Source: Nymphaea colorata (lineage: Eukaryota; Streptophyta; Magnoliopsida; Nymphaeales; Nymphaeaceae). Taken from it: a DNA stretch of 36,617 nt. The notes under the pieces were generated by a model, which saw only the letters and a program-made list of their open reading frames with translations, was not told the DNA's origin and did not search any database. Positions 1 through 10,487 of the stretch are shown piece by piece; the stretch's first letter is position 1, and every line of letters begins with the position of its first letter. The stretch covers positions 1 to 36,617 of the forward strand of contig NW_022204691.1 in NCBI RefSeq assembly GCF_008831285.2. Reading direction: 5' to 3'. The translations under genes and the position numbers were made by a program.

Positions 1-87
1 CCCAACCCCAACCCCAACCCCAACCCCAACCCCAACCCCAACCCCAACCCCAACCCCAACCCCAACCCCAACCCCAACCCCAACCCC
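1..87. repeat. Left telomere, C4A2 array
   Basis: Uninterrupted CCCCAA repeats (about 14 units) at the very start, ending at a sharp transition to unique sequence at 88. This is the C-rich strand of a G4T2 telomere, the type known from oligohymenophorean ciliates such as Tetrahymena. With the matching array at the other end it shows that the window is a whole linear macronuclear chromosome. No variant C3A3 repeats of the mixed Paramecium type are visible. Confidence 0.98.
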
Positions 88-231
88 TAATCATTTGAAG
101 CTTTTTACTGAGCAATTGCTTATAGAGAATATATTTATTCTTCGAGAATTAATTACTTCCAAAGAAGTTATTAAAACCATGCCTTCGACTATTCAAAGAA
201 GTAAAAGTCATTCATAATAATTATAGTTATA

Positions 232-1120
232 ATGCTTAAATTTTTAATAATTCTAAGCTTTTTCCACATCCTTTCATCCAAGCGAAGCTAACTTATCCGA
301 TATCCTTTACAGTAGTTCGTAATATCAGGCTTCCTCTCAGTGTATAGCTTTTCCTCAACAAAACAGGGTGCTGCCAATCCAATCCAACAAACAATATCCA
401 AACAAGCTACAACCTAGTCTCACTAGATGGATTTTCATCCACATCAACATCAAACTCAATTCAAAAAGAAGCTTCTCCTTTATCCATTTGGGCAAATGCA
501 TTCAGCTCGATCACAGGCGGCAAAGATTCTATTGCAGGAAACACAACTTCCAGTGTACAACAACATATACTTGAAATATATCGTTCAGCCTCCAGCCAGC
601 TGCTCTTCAATGCTTTGAGCAACTAAGCACCCATCAGTGTCAAAAATCTCTCAGCTGCTTCTGTTGCTCAAAATATTATAGATGTTCTGACAGCATTCCA
701 ACTAGATGGAGTCAGTATTTAGTTCTCTGACTATCATGCAGTTGCCAAAGGAACTGCCTCAGTATGGCTAAACACGTATTATCGACTCTCAGATCAGCAT
801 AGACAAGAAGACAATAGTCTCATCATCCCGCCAACTTCGTCTCGCGCATACCTTTGCTCCAGCAACCCAAGATAAATTCTTATGTTGACGTTTTGTTCTA
901 AAATATTACGATACTAACCAGGCGGACTACAATACATACTAATCTCTCTTTGTCAAAAGCTCTAAATACCCAGGATCAGCTTTCATGTAATGATTAGCAA
1001 CCAGCAAGTCTGGATAGATACATGCAAGACATTGATAGCTAAGCCAACCACATCAATTTGGAAAGAACAGCAGGCGGATACATAGATTCAGTACACTTAG
1101 ATCAGCCTTCAACCGAATGA
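232..1120 (+). CDS. Secreted GH18-like protein, frame-broken
   Basis: The ATG at 232 opens with a hydrophobic signal-peptide-like stretch (MLKFLIILSFFHIL). The frame then shifts, and about 170 codons from 369 to about 870 read like the first half of a GH18 (chitinase-like) barrel: a strand SSQLLFNAL, a helix AQNIIDVLTAFQ, then LDGVSIEFSD at the place of the GH18 DGxDxDxE motif. Later pieces (AHTFAPATQDKF, SYVDVLF, KYYDTNQADYNTYQSLF, PASLDRYMQDID, GGYIDSVH) lie in changing frames and fit the barrel's last strands. The usual catalytic Asp and Glu appear as Ser, Glu and Ser, so it may be a non-catalytic lectin-like member even without the breaks. About five single-base frame breaks occur. It could be a decaying subtelomeric gene or a badly sequenced intact one. 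The family call rests on motif pattern only. Confidence 0.45.
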
Positions 1121-1405
1121 ACTCCAACACCAATTGGTTTGGAGGTTTGCCAATCTGATTTCGAAGGAGATTCTACTCTCGATTTCCAGCAAACAGTCCT
1201 TCAAGATATCAGAAGCATTTGTCTCTCATCTGGAAGATGCTTCTGCAATTGATCCATATAATTCTCATACGGTGCAATATAAAAAATATCACAAAATAGA
1301 ATGATATCGTTTTGATACATATTGAGTGCATTCTAAATATAACCATTATTTAAGTAACTAATTTGACATATAGCATTCATATTTTATACTTACTTATATA
1401 CGATA
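1121..1405. other. AT-rich intergenic spacer
   Basis: Between the GH18-like stop (TGA 1118-1120) and the RING gene ATG. No convincing frame or RNA is seen. It presumably holds the 3' end of the upstream gene and the promoter of the downstream one. Confidence 0.5.
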
Positions 1406-2510
1406 ATGGAAATGATTTGTGGGGAATGCAACAAGCCATACTCCGAAAAATGCTAAACCAAAAAGCCCTGTAAGGTCCACAACAGGAACTGCTTTAATGC
1501 CTCGAATGCAAATAGCCCCAGAATGGCCTGCTCATTAAGTAAAACCTGTAAGTATGCTACCAATGCGCCGATCAATGCAAAGCCGACGAAGCATTCTACT
1601 AGGTCCGATGCAATACCTTCATTTGCAAGAAGGAGTTCAAGGGTTTCGACCTGCTAGCCGAGGAAATCAAGTTGCCATGTGGATGTACCTAATTACGGGA
1701 GCATGTCGTCGCTTTCATGAGCAACTTTTGTTCGAGTGCTTGCGGAAACTAAATAAGCCTGAACACAACTAGATCCGTCTCTGCACTCCTTGCTTTCGCA
1801 AAAATGAAGAATTGCCGCCTTTGAAGGAATGCATACGAAGTCAATCGACAAACCTTCGGAAAAATCAAGCCTTCTCTCATGGCTAGTGCCTTTGAAGCGC
1901 TCTTGAGTCCTTAAAAATCAAACCAGAAGCACCTGAGAAGTAAAAAGGGAGTGAAAAGCTAATCATCTAAATGCTAAATTAAGACTTCAAAAAAACAGAG
2001 TAGCAGCTGAGAGTGTCATAATTTACAAGGATTTAGCTAGAAAATACCTTCTTACCGTATAAAGGGACAAAGAATGCACTTTCTGCACCTTAGCTTACTC
2101 TTTGAGCAATAAGCCAATGATGATCTGCATGCAACAACATTTGCTTTGCTAAAAGTGCTTCAAATAAAATCTCGCATTGAAGAAGTGCCCACTTTGCTCG
2201 GAATAAATCCAAAGAGAGAAAGTCAGGATCAGCAGGGAGCGCCTAGAACACTAGAGCTCGAAAATATCATGATGGAGAAGTTTGAAAGCAAGCAGAAAAG
2301 ATATCAAAGCTTCTGCAATAATGACTTCCAAGCCCTACGCTACAAATTTAAGTCAAAGATGCTTAGACTCAGACAGATAAATAGTAGGAGAAGTCAGTTG
2401 TTGAAGAACCCCCAGTGCAAAAGATGTCAGTTTCCCCAGCTACTAAAAAAAGAGGAAGACCGGTATTAAATCCTCAAAAAGGTGACAAGAAGCAAAAAAA
2501 GGGAAGCTGA
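1406..2510 (+). CDS. RING-type zinc finger protein with AT-hook tail
   Basis: It begins MEMICGECNKPYSEKCETKK. The first 120 residues hold several CxxC pairs (CLEC, CYQC, CNTFIC, CGC), suggesting a Cys-rich zinc domain. A RING-like finger follows near 2072-2200: CTFC, then ICMQQHLLCEKC, then CPLC. The Cys-to-His spacing of three is unusual, since a classic RING has one residue there. The C-terminus carries KKRGRPVLNPQKGDKKQKKG, an AT-hook core (RGRP) in a basic tail, directly before TGA 2508-2510. A RING finger implies E3 ubiquitin ligase activity and an AT-hook implies minor-groove DNA binding, so a nuclear, chromatin-bound ligase is plausible. The frame changes at least four times, so exact length (about 365 residues) and domain borders are uncertain. 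Confidence 0.6.
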
Positions 2511-2605
2511 TCTATTTACAATATTTTAAAATTTACTTTTTACTCATTTTACTCATTTTATTAAAGGTAAAGCTTTACTTGTTATTCATATTCTTGCAAT
2601 TAATA

Positions 2606-2929
2606 ATGCAAAACAAAGGTGACATAATAGACGACAAGGTCTTGGTGACAATATACGAAGCAAATCAGCAATCAGCACATTATCTGGTGGATAAAAAAGG
2701 TGATTTCGTATCATTTAGTTTCTTCGTCCCGTTGAATGCGAATGTGCATTACCTTCGAAGCTACATCACAGGGAAATATTCAAGCTCGAGGGATTCAGTA
2801 TTTCTGTTTGCTTATGGAAACATCCTGAATAATAACGAGACGATGAGAATGCTTCAGGATCGATTCCAGCAGAAGATAAAGGAGAGCAAAGGAATATAGA
2901 TACAAATTGCATCCATGGCAAGCTTTTGA
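2606..2929 (+). CDS. Small protein, possible ubiquitin-like fold
   Basis: An intact ORF of 107 residues from ATG 2606 (MQNKGDIIDDKVLVTIYEAN) to TGA 2927-2929. One TAG near the end is read as Glu. The strand-rich start, the middle segment VHYLRSYITGKY, then SVFLFAYGNILNNNETM and a closing IEIQIA resemble the order of a beta-grasp domain (ubiquitin or Atg8 type), where a hydrophobic strand and turn precede a short helix and last strand. There is no C-terminal Gly-Gly. The resemblance is by eye and weak. A frame break near the stop could extend it slightly. It lies 96 nt after the RING gene and converges on the SAC3-like gene with 45 nt between stops. Confidence 0.5.
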
Positions 2930-2974
2930 TAGAAGAGCAGCGTCTTATAATAAAATAAATGATCAATTATCAGC

Positions 2975-3886
2975 TCAATACTAATTTTCGCAAGTTTTAG
3001 ACTTCAATCCAGACCCTAACCCTTTGTACTTTCCTTTAAGGGATTCTTTTGTTTGCTTGACGTTAATCCATCCTTCATTTTATGGTTCCTAAAATCCTAA
3101 TCTTTTGTAAAGCCAGACAAGTGGAACATCTCCGAACGATTTTTTCAATATTTCCACAAGAGTCTATTTATAATATTCGATCTTTCTCCAAAGCAAACAT
3201 TGGACTAATGGCTCTTCATTGAGCAGCGAATTATAGTATGTTTAGTAGTTATTCCTCTAAACTTTCAAACGTAGCGTTAAGACTGAATCTAATTTTTAGT
3301 TTTCAAAGATAATCTAATGCTTTGTAAGCAAGTTTTGGAGCTCCTGCTTATTTACAGTCAAAATCGATATGCTTAAGGCTTAAACTATTAGTCATATAGT
3401 CTTCCTTCATTTTCTCCTGGAAAATAGGATCAATCAAGTACTCCAATCCAATTATCTCATTACGAACTTAAGTACTCTCCTTCATCATCTAGACCAAAAT
3501 GTTCGCTTTTATTAACCTCAAGATCATGCTTGGCAAATAATTCCTTGAACAAACAGCTCGCATCTGACAGCCTTCAATCTTTCTTAGAGAAAAATAGCTA
3601 ATGAGAATCTTTACTCCTGCTTGAGGCTCTTTTTGAGTAATAGTGGCACGAATTACTAAAGCAAATAGTTTAATGATCTTTTCAAAGTGTCGAAAGTCCT
3701 CACGTTCTCTGATGTATACTCTGTATTTCTCATATATTTGGCAATTTTTTTGTAAGGTGGCTCTTCGTAAAGCTCAACCGCTCTCCAGCTCGTTTCTGAT
3801 GGCGCTATGAACAATTCACAACGTCCAGTGACGGTTATGAGCTCTGAGTTAGTGAAGAATTCAGGAGTATTTTGCATATCTAACAA
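2975..3886 (-). CDS. SAC3/GANP-family protein
   Basis: The start is MLDMQNTPEFFTNSELITVT at 3886. The sequence then follows the SAC3/GANP pattern: ITVTGRCELFIAPSE, a segment KYMRNTEYTSENVRTF like the 'K.y.R..a....vRp' block, a helix TLKRSLNYLL, and FLQERLKAVRCELFVQG, which matches the family signature (D/E)RLRAIRQDL..Q. SAC3 proteins act in TREX-2 mRNA export or related PCI scaffolds. At about 300 residues this is short for nuclear SAC3 and closer to the small SAC3D1-type members. The second half holds KRLGFQEPQNEGWINVKQ and ends in a basic GKYKGLGSGLKSK stretch before TGA. Three or so frame breaks occur (around 3505, 3435 and 3310). It converges on the small gene ending at 2929. Confidence 0.7.
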
Positions 3887-4079
3887 CTTCAGATATAAAC
3901 AATAAAGATAAGAAGAAACACATATACAATTTGTTTTGTAGCATAAAGCTTCAACATTATATGATATATGAAACTTGCCTTTTTATTTGTTCTTTCGAGC
4001 AGTAAAGCTCATAGGGCGCTTTTTCGATTATGTCATTTCTATTATGATTTAAGAAAAGGTGAAAAAAGATGTATAGGCT

Positions 4080-4151
4080 GGTCGTGTAGATCAATGGTAG
4101 ATCGCAAGATTACGGGTCTTGAGGTTGCGGGTTCAAGTCCCGTCACGATCA
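4080..4151 (+). tRNA. tRNA-Arg (anticodon ACG)
   Basis: A complete 72-nt cloverleaf. The acceptor stem GGTCGTG/CACGATC pairs in all 7 positions with discriminator A. The D stem is GATC/GATC with loop AATGGTA. The anticodon stem CAAGA/TCTTG encloses TTACGGG, giving anticodon ACG (Arg, codons CGN through inosine). The T stem GCGGG/CCCGT has loop TTCAAGT. There is no intron and no encoded CCA. Internal A- and B-box positions (TGTAGATCAATGG, GGTTCAAGTCC) suit RNA polymerase III. Confidence 0.96.
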
Positions 4152-4158
4152 CTTTTTT
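4152..4158 (+). terminator. Pol III T-run terminator of tRNA-Arg
   Basis: CTTTTTT follows the tRNA 3' end directly, the usual RNA polymerase III termination signal. Confidence 0.85.
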
Positions 4159-4326
4159 ATCAATTTTCTTAGATATTAGGATTAATAGCCAAACAATATC
4201 TGCTTACTTCAAGGAGAAAGTAATATGTTAGGCTAGATACAATCTATGAACCTACGGAAGGGGGATGTTGATTCATTATTGATTGAATAAGGTATTAAAA
4301 GTTTAATGAATAAAGCAATTAATATT

Positions 4327-4747
4327 CATTGCGCCTCTATTATCTTTGAAGTCTGTTTCATGATCATCTGCCTGTTTTTTCGATAAAAATTTAGTACGTA
4401 ATCTCTTCTGTTGTAATTATGCTCTCTGATTTTTGAAGGGAAGATTGCTTTGAGTGGAGGTTGAATTACTTTTTCGGGAGTAGCTTGGGTGTGATTTGGG
4501 TGCTTTATGACAATTTATGCCCGAAAAGAGTTTGAAACGAATTCTAGATTCATATTAAATGAACTGTATTTTCGTAATTCCCAGTAACTGTGATTTTCTT
4601 CTGTGTGGCATTTGGTTGATTCTTCTTATAGAAGTATGGTTTGATTGATTCTTCGGATGCCCTTCTAATGCTAGCTTTATATGGCATTTTGCAGAGAGAC
4701 TTTGAGGGTTTTTTTGTTGAGATTCGCCATCTTGAATTATTATTCAT
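4327..4747 (-). CDS. Small basic protein of unknown function
   Basis: Starts at 4747 with MNNNSRWRISTKKPSKSLCK and runs about 60 residues. A frame break near 4570 follows, then about 75 more residues (start NLEFVSNSFRAEIVIKHPNH) to TGA (4327-4329). It is rich in Lys, Arg, Asn and Ser, with no membrane segment and no domain I recognise. The tail NRRDYVLNFYRKNRQMIMKQ could be an amphipathic helix. It lies downstream of the tRNA on the opposite strand. Confidence 0.55.
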
Positions 4748-4903
4748 CTTTATTAATCTATTATAAGGCGGATTAAATATTAATTTATTGGTTAAAACGG
4801 TCTTTATTGCTGCCAGAATTAATCACTTTTCAATTTACCTGCCCGAATTGACTTATTTCAATCAAAACTGCAAAATTCTGAAGGATATCTGATAAACAGC
4901 AAA

Positions 4904-5086
4904 ATGGGAACCTTATTTGCTTTTAAAGGCATATAAGCTAGAACTTACATGAAAGAACATTCAAGCCGACATTTTGGAAAAGATAAATCAAAAGTTAGGC
5001 AAAAGACCAATTATTTTAAGCCATATACTGAATTAAAACTATCATTCATTCTATCCAAAACTCTCTCTTTTCTGAACCCTCGATGA
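4904..5086 (+). CDS. Possible small ORF, low support
   Basis: A 60-codon frame (MGTLFAFKGIEARTYMKEHS...) with one TAA, ending at TGA 5084-5086. Its 3' part overlaps the antisense 3' end of the gene at 5042-5600. It may be a chance frame in the spacer between two minus-strand genes. No recognisable domain. Confidence 0.2.
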
Positions 5087-5600
5087 ATAGGATTTTGCCT
5101 GGCTTGTATCTTTCATTCCAAAAAGTTCAAGGGTTTAGCTTGTTGGCTTAAAAGCCTATCGGTATAATTATGATTGAATTCTCTTTATCTTGGGAAGTGA
5201 GCTCTCATAAGATAGGGTAGGTGCCGTCTCCATCCTTTGATGTTATCTTGTGAAATTACTCGCAAGCTCCTGGACTTTCACTTACCTTAGGTCTAATTGA
5301 ATAAATATGTACTCCTTGAAAAGGATCGATCGGATATAAGGATTCTGTCGATTTACCATTGCTCAAGCATTTTCCTCGGATTGCCTTGTATTTTGTTTTT
5401 CTTTATTAGATGCTGTTTCCTAATTTATGGTTTGTTTTACCTCTCCATGGTGCTCTAAACTATCGCTTAGCTTTTTGACGTATTGCTTTTATTTCTTATT
5501 TGGTAAGGTAGTTTCTATACAGTGCCTACTTTTCCGCAGTTTTTTGAGGGCTGTTGGGGTATTTTTTAAGTATTTAGACCAGCTTTTATAGGCCGCTCAT
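5042..5600 (-). CDS. Unknown soluble protein, about 185 residues
   Basis: From ATG at 5600 (MSGLEKLVEILKKYPNSPQK) the frame is open for 131 codons through helix-rich KEALYRNYLTKEEIKAIRQK, a basic stretch RQFRAPWRGKTNHKL, and SLYPIDPFQGVHIYSIRPKV and KITSKDGDGTYPIL. It reaches TGA at 5205-5207. A second frame continues without stops (SSLPKIKRIQSELYREAF ... LFGMKDTSQAKSYSSRV) to TGA 5042-5044 and looks coding, so I infer one frame break near 5205. The protein could also simply end at 5205. Reading TAA/TAG as Glu gives natural charged helices here. No family recognised. Confidence 0.55.
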
Positions 5601-5991
5601 GTTTCAGGATCGTCTTTATAGCTTAAATGATGATAAATTTATTAATAAAGATGAAATTCTTAACCAATCAACCAAAATTTTGTAATTATTTCTTCTTATT
5701 AATCATACATTTTACTTTTTATGGGTCAAACCTTTGACAATCACATTTTACAGTTATTTTTTCAGAGATATCTATCACTATTCTTAACTCAAAATTCTAC
5801 CATAAAAATTCGATACATTCTCAATATTATTGAATGTAATACCAGGTTGTTTGTTAACAGGTTATTTTTTCTTCATGTTCTACTCCTATTTAATTTCAAA
5901 ACTCTTTATCTTTTCTTTAGCTAATACTACTTACGGCTTTTTATCACAAATTGATCGTGCTTCTTTATTAAAAACTTTTATATTTAAATAT
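5601..5991. other. Divergent intergenic region
   Basis: Separates the minus-strand unknown gene from the plus-strand acid phosphatase. It is very AT-rich. A frame in phase with the phosphatase extends upstream of its ATG (from about 5830), but the methionine at 5992 gives the better signal peptide. No RNA or motif seen. Confidence 0.5.
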
Positions 5992-7523
5992 ATGAATCCC
6001 AGCTCAAACCTGCTGATTCTGATATCGATTCTCTTCATGTGCATGACAGGGGAAGCTCGCAGACTGATATACGTACAATAGATCTTTCGGCACGGGGCAA
6101 GATATCCCATCACATCCATGAACAACGACAATTCGTAATTCGTCGATAAAGTGCATGAACAAGGAGAGTTAACTGACGAGGGAAAGCACATGCAGTATAT
6201 CTTAGGAAAGATAATGTACCAAAAGTATTGGAACCAACTCTTCGCAGGAACATAATTCGCAAACAAATATCATCAGTCGCAAATCTACGTTAAAAGTACA
6301 AATGTCAATAGAACCATCGAAAGTGCCCAATCGCAAATTCAGGGACTTTTAGAAAAACTTCCAGCTGCGCAATTGCCATATTCTCAATTCAATTATTCGT
6401 TTCCTCCTTTTTTGAACTCCTTTTCATATCAGGGAGAATCAGACACCAATGCAACGTAATTTAACGTGTTTGGCGACTCTCTTACTAAATTTCATCCAGT
6501 TCCTATCCATACTTAAAAAGATCTTTTTATCCCTCAGAGTGATAGCTATAAATATCGAGCCAATCCCTATGATGAAGGAGACTTTTGCTTAAATATGAGT
6601 TTGCTAATTGTCCTAATCAAAAATTTTGGAGTAAAGAAAATATGGCTAGTGAAGATGCTATGAAAATAAAAAATTCTTAAAAAGTTACTGCATTTTTATC
6701 TGCTTTGGGAAATGCAGTAAATAAAAAAGTAAAATACGAGGATGCGTACCACTACATTGATAATTATGAATGTGAATTATTCCTTGGAAGAAAGTACTTA
6801 AGCCTTTTTGATACTCCCGAATATCAAAAAACAAGTGGTAATACATTTTTATTTAGAATTTATAATGCTTACCTCGACTTTACTGGCCATTTTCTATACT
6901 GAGGATCAGATAAAAATATCCAATACAAGGCTATTGCAAAATACAATTTACCACATGAGGTAGGCACAGAGAGGGAATGGACCAAAACTTGTCCTTTTTA
7001 GTGCTCACGATACCACCATTCTAAGTATAGCAAGCGCATTCAATCTCATCAGTATCAGATGCCTCATGGATAACTTTTTTAATGGAGTAGATAACTCCAA
7101 AACATGCATTAATACTTATCCTCAATTCGCAACAAACATTATTCTCGAGCTTTGGTAGGAAGATAATTTATCGCATACTGTTAAAGTATATTTTATCTAT
7201 GATAGGTCCTTTACAACGGAATTGAAAGAAGTTTGCCCATATGCAATAATCAATACTCTTGCTCATTCGCTGACTTTTAATCATGGGCAAACAGATTTTA
7301 CATCGAGGATCCAAATGACACTTGTGGAATCAGAGAAAACTATACAAAACTCTATATAGTTATAGGAGTTTTAAGTTTGTTCATTTTGGTGTTTGTTATC
7401 ATCGAAATGAGCAAGAGATTCAAGAAAAAGATCTAGAAGAAAATGGAATAAATGGAATAAAAGAAAGGGTATATAGAAAACTTTTAAGAGAAAGAAGGAC
7501 ATTCACAGAAACTGTAATCTTGA
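5992..7523 (+). CDS. Membrane-anchored histidine acid phosphatase
   Basis: MNPSSNLLILISILFMCM is a signal peptide. It is followed by YVQEIFRHGARYP, the histidine acid phosphatase RHGxRxP motif whose His is phosphorylated. ELTDEGKHMQYILG, VKSTNVNRTIESAQ and FSAHDTTILSIASAFN (the catalytic HD pair) are in the right order and spacing. After DTCGIRENYT a transmembrane helix LYIVIGVLSLFILVFVII precedes a Lys-rich cytosolic tail, so this is a type I membrane enzyme with the catalytic domain in a lysosome-like vacuole or outside the cell. Length (about 505 residues) suits the family. The first 225 codons are unbroken. Frame breaks lie near 6600, 6895 and 7315. It removes phosphate from monoesters at acidic pH, consistent with digestive vacuoles. 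The 3' end faces the kelch-BTB gene at 54 nt. Confidence 0.88.
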
Positions 7524-7577
7524 TGGATATTCATGCATATTTCGCAAAGAATTTAATGAGTAGAAAGTAAATATGAA

Positions 7578-9651
7578 TCAATTTTTAATCTAATTGTTTT
7601 ATTTCTCTTCTTGATAGTTTTCGTTACTGCTGTGCTACTTTTTCTTGAAGCTGCTCTTCTATTCCTTATCTTCAGTATCGATTTTCTTTTGAAGAATGTC
7701 GAAACGTTGAGTATTGTAAACCTTTTTCAAGAGCTCTTGCCTTTGAATGAACAAGTATTCATTCTACTTTTCCTAAAGTAGCTCATGGCTACTCTATCTG
7801 TTCAGGTTCACCATCTTCTTGATGATTTGCTCACTGCAGGCTGTTCCAAGCTCACGCAGATTCATATTTAATGCAACAAGGAGCAGCTCCTCACAAGAGT
7901 ACTCAGAAACATAAGACATAAGCTCACTCTCGCATATCCTGATTAAGCCTTCCAGACTGAAATACTCAGCCAACTCTAGAATACCGATCCAAAAGGCATG
8001 GGTGGCATTTGAGGAAGCCACTATGAAGTTTGAAGAAAGATAATTCAAGAAGGTTTCGAAGATGATGACGTCTTTCACTGGCATCTTGATGATATCTTCA
8101 TTCTCCAAGTAGTTCTGTGAGAATAGATTGGCAAAGTATTCACTGTTGATTGCCAATAGGGCCCTATTTGCTCTAAAATGTGCCTCATCGTTCACGTTAA
8201 GGGTAACATCAAAATAGCATTCTTCAACTCTCTTCTGTTCCAAATACGCAGCGTAGCTTTATTAATCAAGGAGGATGACAGGCTCTAAGGGTTTGGTCTT
8301 TTTGATGATCGACATGGTTTCTCTTTCATTCAATGTGATAGACTTTTTGAAGTTATGCTCGAACTATTCCTTAGTTTCACACATGTTTATTCCAAATTAG
8401 TAAGCCAGAGCTAAATCAATCTTTCCGTAGCCTCTATAAAGGCTCATTAGAAGTTCTTCCAGTTCCTGACTATTGTATTTTCCGTCAATCTATTTCAAAA
8501 AGTTGTCGAAATTATAGATGCTATTAAACCTTTGAATAAGTAATCCCACGCAAATCGAATGCTTTTCTCCATTTTTAGTTTCGATTGCCTACCATTAGAT
8601 TGATTTTAAGGACTTTAACGATTCGATCGAACTAGTTGTTATGGTTTCTTCAACCCTAAGTTTCTTTTTTGGGAATTTGATAGTTATGTAATGCAAATCG
8701 TTATAGTATTCTCCGTTGAATCCTCCAAAAATGAGCATACTGTTTCCTAAGAAGCAAGCACTATGTCTTCTCCTGGGCTGGGTGCTTATCCAGCAAATTT
8801 ATGCACGCTAATCAAGTCCTTGCTCGGATCAACGACCAAGATATCATTTAAATCGTTGCAGAACCTTCCTCCAAAGATGAAAATCTTGTTTTCGTAGACA
8901 CAAGAGGAATGACCCCATCTTGTTAAAAACGTAAAATCCTTCATTTTCCGATCTTTCCATTAAAGATTATCCACCTTTCCAGTCTAGAGAAAACTAGCCA
9001 AGTTAATCGAGTAAATATCGCTCAGGCAACGGTACTTAGCATAGCAGCCTGCGATGACGAAAAATTAATTATTGACCAAGGCTGAGGAATGAAACCGTCT
9101 TGCGCAAGGCCTTGTCGCATTTTTAGGGATGGGAACCTCAGTCCATCTTAGGGTATCAAAGTCGAAGATCCACAAATCGTCAAGATCTGCGATTCCTTCT
9201 CCTCCAAAGGTGATGAGATAATGCGAGAATAATTCAGCTGTATGGTATGTTCTCTCCCAGGGGGCAGGTTAATTTATTTTAGGCGTGATTTCCATCCATT
9301 CCTTTGTCTTCCAGTCAAGGATATTGATGGTGTTGTATCTAACCTTGTTGGGTCCTCCTCCTCCGAAGACAATGATTCTATTGTTTTACTTATCGTAGTT
9401 GATGGAACAGTTGGAACGGTGTGAGGGGATATCTCCGGTTGTTTCTACCTCGTTCCACTACATCGTAATCGTGTTGAAAGTCCAGACGTCGTTCATGTAG
9501 TTTGAGTCTACATATTTAAGGAAGTACCTGCATAGCCCCCGAAGAAGATAACCTCATCATCTATTACGCAACAGCTATGTCCCCAACGAGCATTTGGGAC
9601 ATTGCTGTTTCTGTTGCTGTGCCGTACTTGCTTCCATGATATTTTTTCCAT
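7578..9651 (-). CDS. Kelch-repeat and BTB/POZ domain protein
   Basis: The start at 9651 reads MEKISWKQVRHSNRNSNVPN. About six kelch blades follow, each with a hydrophobic-GG turn: VIFFGGYAG, RIIVFGGGGPN, LITFGGEGI, FFVIAGCYA, KIFIFGGRF and MLIFGGFNG, several with the downstream W or 'NDVW.F' pattern. After a linker comes a BTB domain (EECYFDVTLNVNDEAHFRAN, RALLAINSEYFANLF, ... FETFLNYLSSNF) and a BACK-like helical part. The C-terminal tail is Lys/Glu-rich coiled coil (ILQKKIDTEDKEQKS). Kelch-BTB proteins are commonly substrate adaptors for cullin-3 ubiquitin ligases. Here the order is kelch then BTB, the reverse of animal KLHL proteins and as seen in many protists and plants. Frame breaks near 9530, 9275 and 8790 at least. 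About 690 residues. Confidence 0.85.
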
Positions 9652-9937
9652 TTTGTTATTTTGTTAGAATTCTATAAAAAATCGATGTTTTTATCTATTA
9701 TGATCATCAATTTATATGCGTTCTCTAAGCTATCATTATTGTAGAATTCTTTGCAAATAAAAACGCCGGTAAAAATGTTAAAATGCCTCTCCTTTTTTTA
9801 TAGAAATCTTTTTGCATCTTTTTCTAGATTTATTTGCCATTTTTATTTTTGATTAATCGTTAAAGGATAGCCGTATTGCTTGTTCTATGGGTAGGTTATG
9901 AATTTATTATTTTAATTAAGTCCAATAATATTTTCAC

Positions 9938-10243
9938 ATGAGTGAACAATCATAGGAGGCAAGGCAGCCTAAGGTCTAAAATTCCTTAACGATTATCGCA
10001 AAAAGTTGAGCCTGCTAAAGATAAAGAGCTTCTACGCTAACCACCTCTGCAAGAAGAACTGTCTAGAGGGAAAACTCCTCAACAATAATGACGCATGCAT
10101 GAAGGGATGCGACGATTGGCTGAACAACTATTTTTAACTAAAGAATAATAAAAATCCAGATCAAGATGAAGTCGTTCTCTATAGTAGCTCGGAAGTACCA
10201 GAAGCGCAAAGAGCAGAATATTAACGAGGAGTCGCCAAAATGA
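9938..10243 (+). CDS. Small Tim chaperone (twin CX3C)
   Basis: Starts MSEQSEEARQPKVENSLNDY (one break near 9988 restores the frame). The core FYANHLCKKNCLEGKLLNNN then DACMKGCDDWLNNYF holds two CX3C motifs (CKKNC and CMKGC) separated by 11 residues and flanked by helices. This is the signature of the mitochondrial intermembrane-space Tim8/9/10/13 family, which ferries hydrophobic precursors to the TIM22 and SAM complexes. A second break near 10165 leads to the tail MKSFSIVARKYQKRKEQNIN and TGA 10241-10243. At about 100 residues it fits the family. I cannot say which member it is. Confidence 0.78.
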
Positions 10244-10487
10244 GATTAGGAATTAGTGAGTATTTGCAAGATTTGGAAAGATTTGTTGATGAAAAAATCA
10301 ACTCTAAACTAAAAAATGATTTATGTTAAAAGATATATTGTTTTTAGTCATCCCCACTTTAATATTAAAATTGTTGTAATATTAAACAATTAACAAGTTC
10401 GACCCTCATTTAAATATCTGCGAAAATTCTTCTTATCTTTAAATAGAACTTTGAATAAATATCTTAATTAATTCATTTTGAAGATGA

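Noticed and set aside
5280-5300. Possible 16-nt intron (GTAAGT...CAG) in the minus-strand unknown gene
   Set aside because: The frame through it is open and reads naturally (IRPKVSESPGACEEF); removing it breaks the frame.
9242-9424. Plus-strand ORF
   Set aside because: Antisense to kelch blades of the gene at 7578-9651; the minus frame has clear motifs and the plus frame none.
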